Assembly: GCF_934747485.1 (NCBI RefSeq)
Contig: NZ_CAKVGN010000003.1
Location: 21,776-85,775 of the forward strand
Source of the DNA: an uncultured Brachyspira sp.
GTDB taxonomy: Bacteria; Spirochaetota; Brachyspiria; Brachyspirales; Brachyspiraceae
DNA length: 64,000 nucleotides
Direction: 5' to 3'
Shown here: positions 17,036-24,520 of the stretch, one piece after another
Numbering within the stretch: the first letter of the stretch is position 1
How the letters are laid out: each line of letters opens with the position of its first letter
Notes under the pieces: generated by a model
The model's input: only the letters and a program-made list of their open reading frames with translations
Database searches by the model: none
What the model was told of the DNA's origin: nothing
Position numbers and translations under genes: made by a program

Positions 17036-18472
17036 TTAATCTAAATCTTCACCGTTAGATGCTATAACTTTTTTATACCATTCAAAAGATTTTTTCTTAG
17101 TTCTTTTTAAAGTTCCTTTTCCAAAATCATCTCTATCTACGTATATAAAGCCATATCTCTTTGACATCTCACCGCTTCCAGCTGAAACTAAATCTATAGG
17201 ACCCCAAGTAGTATATCCCCATAATTCCACTCCGTCCAAAACAACAGCATCTCTCATATGCTTTATATGATCTCTTAAATAATCTATTCTATAATCATCT
17301 TCAACATATCCATTTTCATCTGGTTTGTCATAAGCACCTAAACCATTTTCTACTATAAATAATGGTTTTTGATATCTATTATAAATATCATTTAAAGTTA
17401 CTCTTAAACCAAGCGGATCTATAGTCCATCCAAATTCTGTTTGCTTTAATACAGGATTTTTTATATCCAATGCTATATTAGATACACTATCTTGATCCTT
17501 TTCATATTTGCTAGGATCTCCGCTTGCACATCTTGATCTGTAATAAGAAAAAGAAATGAAGTCTGCTGTATATTTTTCTATTAATTCCAAATCTCCATCT
17601 TCCATAATTATATTGATATTCTCTCTTTCAAATTTTTTGAGCATATAATTAGGATATTTTCCTCTAGATTGTACATCAATGAAGAAATAAGACATATTTC
17701 CTCTCTGCTGAGCTGCAAATACATCTTCAGGCTCTGAAGAATAAGGATAATAAGTACCTGCTGCAAACATACATCCGACTTTATTATTAGGATCAACTTC
17801 ATGTGCTATTTTAGTAGCTAATGCACTTGCAACAAACTGATGGTGTATAGCCTGATATTTAAGCTGCTCTACATTTTCTCCATCTTCAAAATATAATCCT
17901 GCTACCATGAAAGGAGCGTGAAGTATAGCATTTATTTCATTAAAAGTTATCCAATATTCAACTAAACCTTTATATCTGTTAAAGATAGCATGACAAAGAT
18001 TCTCATAAAATTTTACAATCTTTCTATTTTTCCAACTTCCATATTCCTTTGTTAAATGTATAGGACAGTCAAAATGTGTTATTGTCACTAAAGGCTTAAT
18101 ATTATATTTCAAACATTCTTTAAATACATCCTCATAAAACTTCAAGCCTTCTTCATTAGGTCTGTCCTCATCACCCTTAGGAAATATTCTGCTCCAAGCA
18201 ATAGATAAACGATAAACTTTAAATCCCATCTCACCAAAAAGTTTAATATCTTCTTTATAATGGTTATACATATCAATACCAAGTTTTGCAGGATAATAAT
18301 GCTTATCATCAAAATCAAACATTTTCATTTTTCCAGATATTACTTTTATTCTATCTTCACCAATAGGGCAAACATCTACGTTAGCTAAACCTCTGCCGTC
18401 TTTGTCAAAACCACCCTCACACTGATTAGCAGCAGTAGCACCTCCCCATAAAAAGTTTTTGTCAAAAGCCAT
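17036..18472 (-). CDS. bglA: 6-phospho-beta-glucosidase, GH1 family
   Basis: 478 aa. Hydrolyses phosphorylated beta-glucosides delivered by the adjacent PTS transporter, giving glucose 6-phosphate and an aglycone or glucose. GH1 signatures: the N-terminal FLWGGATAANQCEGG, acid/base Glu in TFNEINAIL, nucleophile Glu in FIVENGLGAYD, and the C-terminal phosphate-binding segment GSGEMSKRYGFIYVD that marks 6-phospho-beta-glucosidases. AGGAG precedes the ATG. It lies downstream of the transporter gene but has its own promoter-like sequence, so it may be transcribed separately. Gene symbol by family; bglA and bglB type cannot be separated reliably. Confidence 0.92.
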   Translation of the reverse strand: MAFDKNFLWGGATAANQCEGGFDKDGRGLANVDVCPIGEDRIKVISGKMKMFDFDDKHYYPAKLGIDMYNHYKEDIKLFGEMGFKVYRLSIAWSRIFPKGDEDRPNEEGLKFYEDVFKECLKYNIKPLVTITHFDCPIHLTKEYGSWKNRKIVKFYENLCHAIFNRYKGLVEYWITFNEINAILHAPFMVAGLYFEDGENVEQLKYQAIHHQFVASALATKIAHEVDPNNKVGCMFAAGTYYPYSSEPEDVFAAQQRGNMSYFFIDVQSRGKYPNYMLKKFERENINIIMEDGDLELIEKYTADFISFSYYRSRCASGDPSKYEKDQDSVSNIALDIKNPVLKQTEFGWTIDPLGLRVTLNDIYNRYQKPLFIVENGLGAYDKPDENGYVEDDYRIDYLRDHIKHMRDAVVLDGVELWGYTTWGPIDLVSAGSGEMSKRYGFIYVDRDDFGKGTLKRTKKKSFEWYKKVIASNGEDLD

Positions 18473-18527
18473 ATTTTTTAACTCCTATATATTTAGATTT
18501 TTATATTATAAAAATATAGTTGTTTGA

Positions 18528-18556
18528 TATATACCTAAACAAATATATTTTGTCAA
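18528..18556 (-). promoter_or_regulatory. promoter of the 6-phospho-beta-glucosidase gene
   Basis: On the minus strand, TTGACA (18551-18556), 17-bp spacer, TATATA (18528-18533). Leader of about 50 nt. Confidence 0.5.
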
Positions 18557-18584
18557 AAATTAGTTTCTTATACTGATTATTTGC

Positions 18585-18640
18585 TGGGACTAGTCCCTGC
18601 ACCCCAAGTTCTTTTATTGGTATAAAAGAACTTTTATATA
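18585..18640. repeat. short copy of the mosaic repeat
   Basis: GGGACTAGTCCC (a perfect palindrome), then CACCCCAAGTTCTTTTATTG and GTATAAAAGAAC. The same order occurs at 10320-10370 and, in part, at 62625-62685. Confidence 0.6.
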
Positions 18641-18681
18641 CTAAAATAATCAAATCTTGCCAATAAATTAAGTAGTTATAA

Positions 18682-20607
18682 TTATTTTATCACTGTTAAT
18701 ATTGAATCTTTATAATTTATATTAACATCATATTCTGTCTCTAATACATCTAAATATTTATCAGTATTTACTATAATAATTGGACTTTCTATTGAATAGC
18801 CTTCTTTAATAATTGAATCAATATCAAACTCTATCAAAATATCTCCAACAGAAACTTTATCACCTTCTTTTAAAGTGCTTTTAAAATATTTTCCATTTAG
18901 TTCTACAGTATTAATACCTATATGAATTAATATTTCTATTCCGCTGTCAGATGTTATACCTATAGCATGAAGTGTTGGTGTAACAGTAGTAACAGTGCCG
19001 TTTATAGGGGAAAGCACTTTGCCTTCTTCTGGTATTATTAAAGCACCTTTTCCTAAGCTTTCAGAAGCAAATGTTTCATCTTTTGAATCTTTTAATTTCA
19101 ATAATTTTCCTTTTAGAGGGCTGAATATAGTTTCTTTGTCTAATAATTTAGATTGATTTTGATTTACAGCAGTATTTTCAGTTTTATCAATATTTTCTTT
19201 AGGCTGTTTATCTTTATATATTATCCAAGTGATTATGAATGCTAAAATAACAGCAGCCAAAGCACCAATTACATAAATAATTAAATTTGTATGTGTACCA
19301 TCTGGATTTATCATACCAGGAAAAGCAAATACACCAAGACCTCCCATAAAGAATTTATGCAAATCAAATAAACCAAAGAAAGCTCCAACTATACCAGCAA
19401 CCGCACAATTTACCACAAAAGGTGTTTTAAGCGGCAATATAACACCGTAAATAGCAGGCTCAGTTATACCAAATACCGCAGATATTCCGCTTGGAAAAGC
19501 TACATCTTTAACTTTTTTATTTTTTGTTTTTAATAATATGGCAAATACAACTCCTACCGTAGCAAATGTAGAGCCGAAATAAGGAGTTATTATAGTATCA
19601 TATCCTAATGTAATGATGTTATTAAAGTGAACAGGTAGAAAAGCCCAATGCATACCAAATATTACAAGTATCTGCCAACAAGCTCCAACTATAGCACCAG
19701 AAACTAAAGGACTGAAATCTCTTATGGTAAATACTATTTTTGAAACTATAAGCGAAGCAAAAGTTGTAACAGGTCCTATTACTATAAATCCTACAGATAA
19801 AGAAACAAATATTACAATCATAGGAAGAAAAAATTTCACAACGTCAGGTACTATTTTGCTAAAAAACTTTTCACATTTTGAAGCAAAATAAACGACAAAT
19901 ATAACAGGAATAACCGTTGATGTGTAATTCATAGAAATAATAGGAATACCAAAGAAGTTAAGATAAACATTAGAAGAGAATATTGTATTATTAAACAATG
20001 TATATAAAGGTTCACCGCTTCCTAATAAAGTGTTTAGTTGCAAAGAAGGATAACACATAGCAGCACCTATTGCCAATCCTATTGTAGGTTTTAAATTGAA
20101 TTTCTTAGCGGAAGTAAAACCCAAAAACAAAGGAAGAAACATAAATAAAGCATCTCCCATACCGTTTATAAGTATATAAGATCCTGATTTATTAGTATAA
20201 AGACCTAAAGCAATAAAAAGAGCATTAATACCTTTTAATACACCGCATGCAGACATTACTCCCAATATAGGCTGAAATATTCCAGATATTGTATCAACTG
20301 CTCTGTTAAATAAACTTGTATTTTTATTTTCTTCGACATCATTTGATGAAGAGTTTTCTATTCCAGCAACACTTGAAACATCAGCATAAACTTCTGCTAC
20401 ATGATTGCCTATAACAACTTGATACTGTCCGCCGCTTTTCATTATTGTAACAACGCCGTCCATATTTTTTAATATTTCATCATTTGCCTTACTCTCATCT
20501 TTTAACTTAAATCTTAATCGAGTAACACAATGTGTGAGAGAGTTGATATTCTCTCTGCCCCCTACGTTTTTAATAATTTCTTTTGCTAATGATTCATATT
20601 TTCCCAT
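18682..20607 (-). CDS. bglF: beta-glucoside-specific PTS transporter, EIIBCA
   Basis: 641 aa. Imports and phosphorylates beta-glucosides at the cytoplasmic membrane. Domain order B-C-A: IIB (residues 1-85) with phospho-cysteine Cys27 in LTHCVTRLRF; IIC (about 110-460), a multi-helix channel with the conserved GITEPAIYGVILPLK; and IIA (about 490-641), with the phospho-histidine in EILIHIGINTVELNG. The frame is open to a TTG at 20622, but GGAGG stands 8 nt before the ATG at 20607, which yields the family's usual MGKYESLAKEII start. It follows the antiterminator gene by about 107 nt. Regulation by BglG-type antitermination is expected for this class. Confidence 0.93.
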   Translation of the reverse strand: MGKYESLAKEIIKNVGGRENINSLTHCVTRLRFKLKDESKANDEILKNMDGVVTIMKSGGQYQVVIGNHVAEVYADVSSVAGIENSSSNDVEENKNTSLFNRAVDTISGIFQPILGVMSACGVLKGINALFIALGLYTNKSGSYILINGMGDALFMFLPLFLGFTSAKKFNLKPTIGLAIGAAMCYPSLQLNTLLGSGEPLYTLFNNTIFSSNVYLNFFGIPIISMNYTSTVIPVIFVVYFASKCEKFFSKIVPDVVKFFLPMIVIFVSLSVGFIVIGPVTTFASLIVSKIVFTIRDFSPLVSGAIVGACWQILVIFGMHWAFLPVHFNNIITLGYDTIITPYFGSTFATVGVVFAILLKTKNKKVKDVAFPSGISAVFGITEPAIYGVILPLKTPFVVNCAVAGIVGAFFGLFDLHKFFMGGLGVFAFPGMINPDGTHTNLIIYVIGALAAVILAFIITWIIYKDKQPKENIDKTENTAVNQNQSKLLDKETIFSPLKGKLLKLKDSKDETFASESLGKGALIIPEEGKVLSPINGTVTTVTPTLHAIGITSDSGIEILIHIGINTVELNGKYFKSTLKEGDKVSVGDILIEFDIDSIIKEGYSIESPIIIVNTDKYLDVLETEYDVNINYKDSILTVIK

Positions 20608-20646
20608 CAGCGTATCCTCCAATATAATAAATTTTTATCTATAATA

Positions 20647-20676
20647 ATGAAGGTTTGGCCAACTTAATGTCACCAT
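20647..20676 (-). promoter_or_regulatory. possible ribonucleic antiterminator (RAT)-like site before bglF
   Basis: The minus-strand transcript between bglG and bglF contains GGATGGTGAC...GGCCAAACC, which resembles the two conserved halves of BglG/LicT target RNAs (GGATTGTTAC...GGCAAAACC) at about the normal separation. No clear overlapping terminator hairpin was seen, so this is tentative. Confidence 0.3.
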
Positions 20677-20714
20677 CCAAATATATTAAAAATCATATAA
20701 TAATAAATACTTTT

Positions 20715-21563
20715 TTATTCTTTCCTCTTTGCTTTTTCTATATGTATAGTTAAATATAATTTCTCCTCATCGCTTATATCATAAGAATGAGAAAGTGAAA
20801 TATATTCCGCTATTTTTAAAGTGCATTCATAAGCTTCTTTATATTTTAATTTAACTATTGCAAGTAAATCTTCATCTTCCTTGCCATTATAAATATTTTT
20901 TTGAAATAGCCTCAAAGCAAAAAATTTTAAATGTGTTAAAAATCTATTGTAGTAGACAGAATCTTCATTAAACTTTATATCAAAATGTTTCTCTACTATC
21001 ATAACTATTTTTTGTATAAGTTTTGTAATGTCTTCTATTTCATCTATGCAATTAAAATCGCTATTGGTTTGAGCATTAACTATATGCAAAGCTATAAATC
21101 CTGCTTCATCTTCTGGAAGTTTTATATTAAAATATTTTTCTATAATATCTAAAGCTTTTAAACCTATGCTGTATTCATCTTTATAGAATTTCTTTATATC
21201 CCAAAGCATCATATTTTTGATATTAACGCCATCTTTAGTTCTTACTATTGCCATGTATATATGGTCCATCAAAGTGATATATAAAAAATCATTTAAACTT
21301 CTTTCTGCTTTAGTTTTAGCATATTCAATAATTTCTTCTGATACATTAAAGTATTCTATTGGTATATCTTTTAATAGCTGCTGCAATTTATTATTATTAT
21401 CTGAATTTTCTAATAGGAAAGTTTTATCAATTTTTTATTCATCTATTGTATCTCCAATTTTTTTAGAGAAAGCTATACCTCTTCCCATAACAATTTTTTC
21501 TGTTTTGCCATCTTCTTCAAAAATAACAGCCACATTATTATTGAGTATTTTTCCTATTTTCAT
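20715..21563 (-). pseudogene. bglG: BglG/LicT-family transcriptional antiterminator, interrupted by an in-frame stop
   Basis: Translation from the ATG at 21563 (AGGAG ribosome site 8 nt upstream) gives MKIGKILNNNVAVIFEEDGK and onward, the RNA-binding CAT domain, with the conserved VMGRGIAFSKKIGD. After 42 codons there is a TAA (21435-21437). The same frame then continues without any shift through KIDKTFLLEN and both PTS regulation domains to 20715. LicT-type proteins have a sense codon here (GDDVDEARIEK-like), so one point change, for example GAA to TAA, explains the break. The remaining part keeps conserved PRD histidines (LMDHIY, ALHIVNAQ, FLTHLKF, TIHIEKA). The CAT domain is about 55 residues, so the 42-residue product would be incomplete. 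A downstream TTG at 21386 could re-initiate, but would give PRDs without RNA binding. Confidence 0.85.
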
Positions 21564-21582
21564 AAGGAGTTCTCCTAAAAAT

Positions 21583-21650
21583 AAAAAAACCTATTTATAT
21601 AAAAACAAAATACATAATTTTTACAATTTTGCCTTTATATAAATAGGTTT
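21583..21650 (-). terminator. leader terminator (attenuator) upstream of bglG
   Basis: A perfect 17-bp inverted repeat, AAACCTATTTATATAAA (21587-21603) and its complement (21634-21650), with a 30-nt loop and a T-rich tail in the minus-strand transcript. It ends 20 nt before the bglG start codon and lies downstream of the promoter, so it would stop transcription before the gene. Confidence 0.7.
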
Positions 21651-21712
21651 AGCTTGCTTATTAAAAAATATCTGCAAAGAAAATAAACAATAACTATCCA
21701 ATATGTTATTAT

Positions 21713-21741
21713 ATGATAATCTATATAATGTTTATTGTCAA
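21713..21741 (-). promoter_or_regulatory. promoter of the bgl locus
   Basis: On the minus strand, TTGACA (21736-21741), 17-bp spacer, TATCAT (21713-21718). The transcript would start near 21706 and run into a leader of about 140 nt. Early in that leader is GGATAGTTATTG, similar to the 5' half of RAT sites. Confidence 0.55.
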
Positions 21742-21778
21742 CCATTTTTTTATATATGTGTAAATATTATAAATAAAG

Positions 21779-21868
21779 CTTGGGCGGGAGTTAAAAAATT
21801 CTATTTAGGTCTTAGAAAATAAAAATGCTTCAATTTCAAATAAAAGTTATAAACAAAATAGGGCGGGG
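21779..21868 (+). repeat. GC-rich element, outer motifs only (copy D)
   Basis: CTTGGGCGGG (21779-21788) and GGGCGGGG (21861-21868), 72 bp apart as in the other copies, but with no dyad: the place where the dyad would be is next to the bgl promoter. It lies between divergent genes. Confidence 0.65.
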
Positions 21869-21986
21869 AGTGTAAGTAAATTTTTTAAAATATTTAATAG
21901 TCTTTATAAAAATAGAATAATTAATAAAAAAGTTCATTTATCTTGTTTATTAATAGATTTATTATATAATAAAGTGGGAGTAAATT

Positions 21987-22463
21987 ATGGATAGAAATGA
22001 AGTTATTATATGCAAAAATGAAAGCGATATAGTTGATGCTATTATGAGAGATGAAGATGTTATATGTATAGAATCTTCTTTGGGCAAAAAAGTATCTAAT
22101 ATCAAAAACACAGGTAAAATAGCTTGGGGATTACTTATTGGAGGAGTTGTTGTTGCCGTAACTGCGATTATATCTTCCAAAACTTTGAGTAAAGGAAAAA
22201 GTGTATTAGTTTCATCATTAGCTACAATACCTTCTTTGGGTGTGGCAATAGCTTATATTGGTTTTCCTTCAACAATTTCTCTTCTACAGATTATGATAGA
22301 TTCTTATAAAAAAAATGACGGCATTAACGGTGCTAAAAATATAGTCTTAGCTTTAAGAAATAATTATTATATTGCCGAGTTTGACAGAGAAAAAATGACT
22401 TTAAAAAAAGTTTCTAATACTGAAGAAGTAAAAGAAGTTAAAATATCAGAAATAAAAAGTTAA
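21987..22463 (+). CDS. hypothetical membrane protein
   Basis: 158 aa, family not recognised. The N-terminal 45 residues are soluble and acidic. Two hydrophobic segments follow (about residues 46-63, IAWGLLIGGVVVAVTAII, and 74-98, VLVSSLATIPSLGVAIAYIG), with a short basic turn between them, so both termini are probably on the same side of the membrane. The C-terminal part is a mixed soluble domain with NYYIAEFDREKMTLKKV. GGGAG precedes the ATG by 9 nt. Its stop codon overlaps the stop of the convergent lipoprotein gene by 4 bp. Confidence 0.7.
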   Translation: MDRNEVIICKNESDIVDAIMRDEDVICIESSLGKKVSNIKNTGKIAWGLLIGGVVVAVTAIISSKTLSKGKSVLVSSLATIPSLGVAIAYIGFPSTISLLQIMIDSYKKNDGINGAKNIVLALRNNYYIAEFDREKMTLKKVSNTEEVKEVKISEIKS

Positions 22464-22867
22464 TTATTTAAAGGCAATTTATCTATAGTTTCTATTTTCC
22501 ATTTAGAAGATTCGTATATTAATGTTATATAATAATAAGTAGGGCTTAGTTTTGTATTTCTTATAATATAGCTTCCTCTGTCATTTTTATTAGCTTCAGC
22601 TGTTATATAATTTATTGTAGAAGAATATTCTCCATCTTCTAATGATAGCATATTTTTAATAGAATCATTATTTTTTAGTATTATATTTTCCATCTGGTTT
22701 ATATTTTCTATGTTAGAGTTTTTTTCTAGCCATTTTATGTTTTCATTTATTATTTCATTTTTCATTTCTGTGTAAAAAGAAAACAAACTCTCTTTTTTAA
22801 TAGTGTTAACATCATCAAGGCAAGATACAGTAAATAGGCTTATTATTATTAAAATGATTTTTTTCAT
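22460..22867 (-). CDS. lipoprotein
   Basis: 135 aa. Signal peptide II with lipobox FTVSC (Cys16). The mature part is helical, then has a C-terminal beta segment, with TYYYITLIYESSKWKIETI near the end, a pattern seen in small DUF4878/NTF2-like secreted domains ('Y.I.L..E..KWKI..I'). That resemblance is by eye. It is the last gene of an operon with lnt, cheB and a sister lipoprotein gene 23 nt upstream; the two lipoproteins look distantly related. Confidence 0.75.
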   Translation of the reverse strand: MKKIILIIISLFTVSCLDDVNTIKKESLFSFYTEMKNEIINENIKWLEKNSNIENINQMENIILKNNDSIKNMLSLEDGEYSSTINYITAEANKNDRGSYIIRNTKLSPTYYYITLIYESSKWKIETIDKLPLNN

Positions 22868-22890
22868 TTTTTATCCTTATATATTATTTT

Positions 22891-23379
22891 TTAATTAAAA
22901 AAGTTAATAGTTAAAATATTCCATTTATCATTTAAATATATTCCCACAATCTCAATAGAGTTTTTAGAAATTTTATTAAATGAAGGATATTCTATTTGTG
23001 CTATTTTTATATCCTTATATTCTCTGTATGTTATAGCAACATCATAATATCCGCCGTCTTTGGGCAAATAATTACAAAGTGCTTCTTCATCGTCTGAAAA
23101 TATTCTCTGATATATAGAAGCTCTGTTTCTTATAGATTCTATAATATCTGCAGTTGTAAGCTCATATAATACATACATCTCATTTATTTTTTCTACAGTA
23201 TTTTCATCGAGATTAGTAACAATATTTGATGTAAACTCCAAAGTATCTTTTGCAGATATTAATGTTGATATATATTTTTCAAACATATAAGCACCATATT
23301 CTGAATCTGCCTTATATTCTTTTTTGCAAGATACGAGTATAAAAATAGTTATTATAATCAATAAAATTTTTTTATTCAT
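22891..23379 (-). CDS. lipoprotein
   Basis: 162 aa. Signal peptide II with lipobox ILVSC (Cys18), then KKEYKAD. The mature part is mainly helical, followed by strands ending in VGIYLNDKWNILTINFF, which mirrors the end of the next lipoprotein (SSKWKIETI), so both may be NTF2-like. The start codon lies 1 nt after the cheB stop, with AAAAGGAAA inside the end of cheB, showing translational coupling. No specific function is recognised. Confidence 0.75.
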   Translation of the reverse strand: MNKKILLIIITIFILVSCKKEYKADSEYGAYMFEKYISTLISAKDTLEFTSNIVTNLDENTVEKINEMYVLYELTTADIIESIRNRASIYQRIFSDDEEALCNYLPKDGGYYDVAITYREYKDIKIAQIEYPSFNKISKNSIEIVGIYLNDKWNILTINFFN

Positions 23380-23380
23380 T

Positions 23381-24508
23381 TTAATATTTTCCTTTTAATT
23401 TTATTGTTGTATATTGTATTAAAAAATCTGCCATATCATAAAGCGATATTATAAAATTAACAGCATTATTTTCTATAGCACTTTTAGGCATACCAAATAT
23501 AGTGCTTGTAATTTTATCTTGTGCAATAGTGAGGTTTTTGTTATTATACAAATTAATAATTCCTTCTGTGCCGTCATTTCCCATGCCGGTCATTATTACT
23601 GCTATTGCTTGATTTTTTATATTATCATTAATTGTGTTAAATAAATAATTAATTGATGGAATATAAGGTAAGTCTGATTTTAAATTAGGCTGCAATTTTA
23701 TTTTGATATTATTATTATCTAAGTATATACCCATATTATTTTCTCCGGGGCAAATATACGCAAAGCCGGATTTTATTTCTTCATTATCCTCTGCTTCTTT
23801 TACTGTAATTTGCGATACATCATTTAAGCCCTTTGCTAAAGAATATGAAAAATCTTTTGGTATATGCTGTGCTATAAGTATCGGTATGGGGAAGTCTTTT
23901 GGTATAGAGGGGATTAATATTCTTAAAGCTTTAGGTCCTCCTGTTGATATTCCTATAGCTATGAGTTTGGGTTTTTTAAAATCTGAATAATTTATTTTAT
24001 TTATGACTTCATTTACTCTGTTTACATGGTAGGGGAAAGTATTGATGGTATTTCTTTGTATACTAATATTTTCAAAAAAATTATTGTTTATAGTTTCTTT
24101 TGCTTTTATTTCTTCTTGTTGTTTAGTATTTTTATTTGCTATTGTATTTAATATTTCTTTTTCTATATATTCTATATTTATATTTTTATTTATAATTTTA
24201 AATGCACCTAAATTTGTTAATCTGCTATTTAAATCATCATTTTTATCTTTAGTTGATAATACTACTACTTTAGTGTTTATATTATCATTTTTCAATTGTT
24301 TAAGAAGCTCATATGCTCCCATCATAGGCAAATTAAATTCAACAAAAGCAAAATCTGTTTTATTATTTATTATAGTTTTATATGCATCTATACCATTATT
24401 TACAATATTTACTATCTTTACAGCAGGGTTTTTGAGAAGTATTTTTTTTATATTATCAGAAGTTTCTTTAGAATCTTCCGCTATTAATACATTGATAAAT
24501 AATCCCAT
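23381..24508 (-). CDS. cheB: CheB-type protein-glutamate methylesterase with altered receiver domain
   Basis: 375 aa. The receiver domain (1-120) keeps the acidic pair Glu11-Asp12 (IAEDS), the Ser/Thr at VVLSTKD, and a Lys at FKIINKN. At the phospho-acceptor position, however, the sequence is FAFVEFNLPMMG, so Glu57 replaces Asp. The C-terminal methylesterase domain (about 180-370) removes methyl groups from chemoreceptors. Its catalytic residues look intact: Ser in GISTGGPKAL, His in AQHIPKDFS, Asp in GMGNDGTEG. A Glu at the acceptor site often mimics phosphorylation, so the enzyme may be constitutively active. It lies 12 nt after lnt, not in a chemotaxis operon. A chemoreceptor gene is just upstream of lnt on the same strand. 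Confidence 0.88.
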   Translation of the reverse strand: MGLFINVLIAEDSKETSDNIKKILLKNPAVKIVNIVNNGIDAYKTIINNKTDFAFVEFNLPMMGAYELLKQLKNDNINTKVVVLSTKDKNDDLNSRLTNLGAFKIINKNINIEYIEKEILNTIANKNTKQQEEIKAKETINNNFFENISIQRNTINTFPYHVNRVNEVINKINYSDFKKPKLIAIGISTGGPKALRILIPSIPKDFPIPILIAQHIPKDFSYSLAKGLNDVSQITVKEAEDNEEIKSGFAYICPGENNMGIYLDNNNIKIKLQPNLKSDLPYIPSINYLFNTINDNIKNQAIAVIMTGMGNDGTEGIINLYNNKNLTIAQDKITSTIFGMPKSAIENNAVNFIISLYDMADFLIQYTTIKLKGKY

Positions 24509-24520
24509 AATACACCAAAA

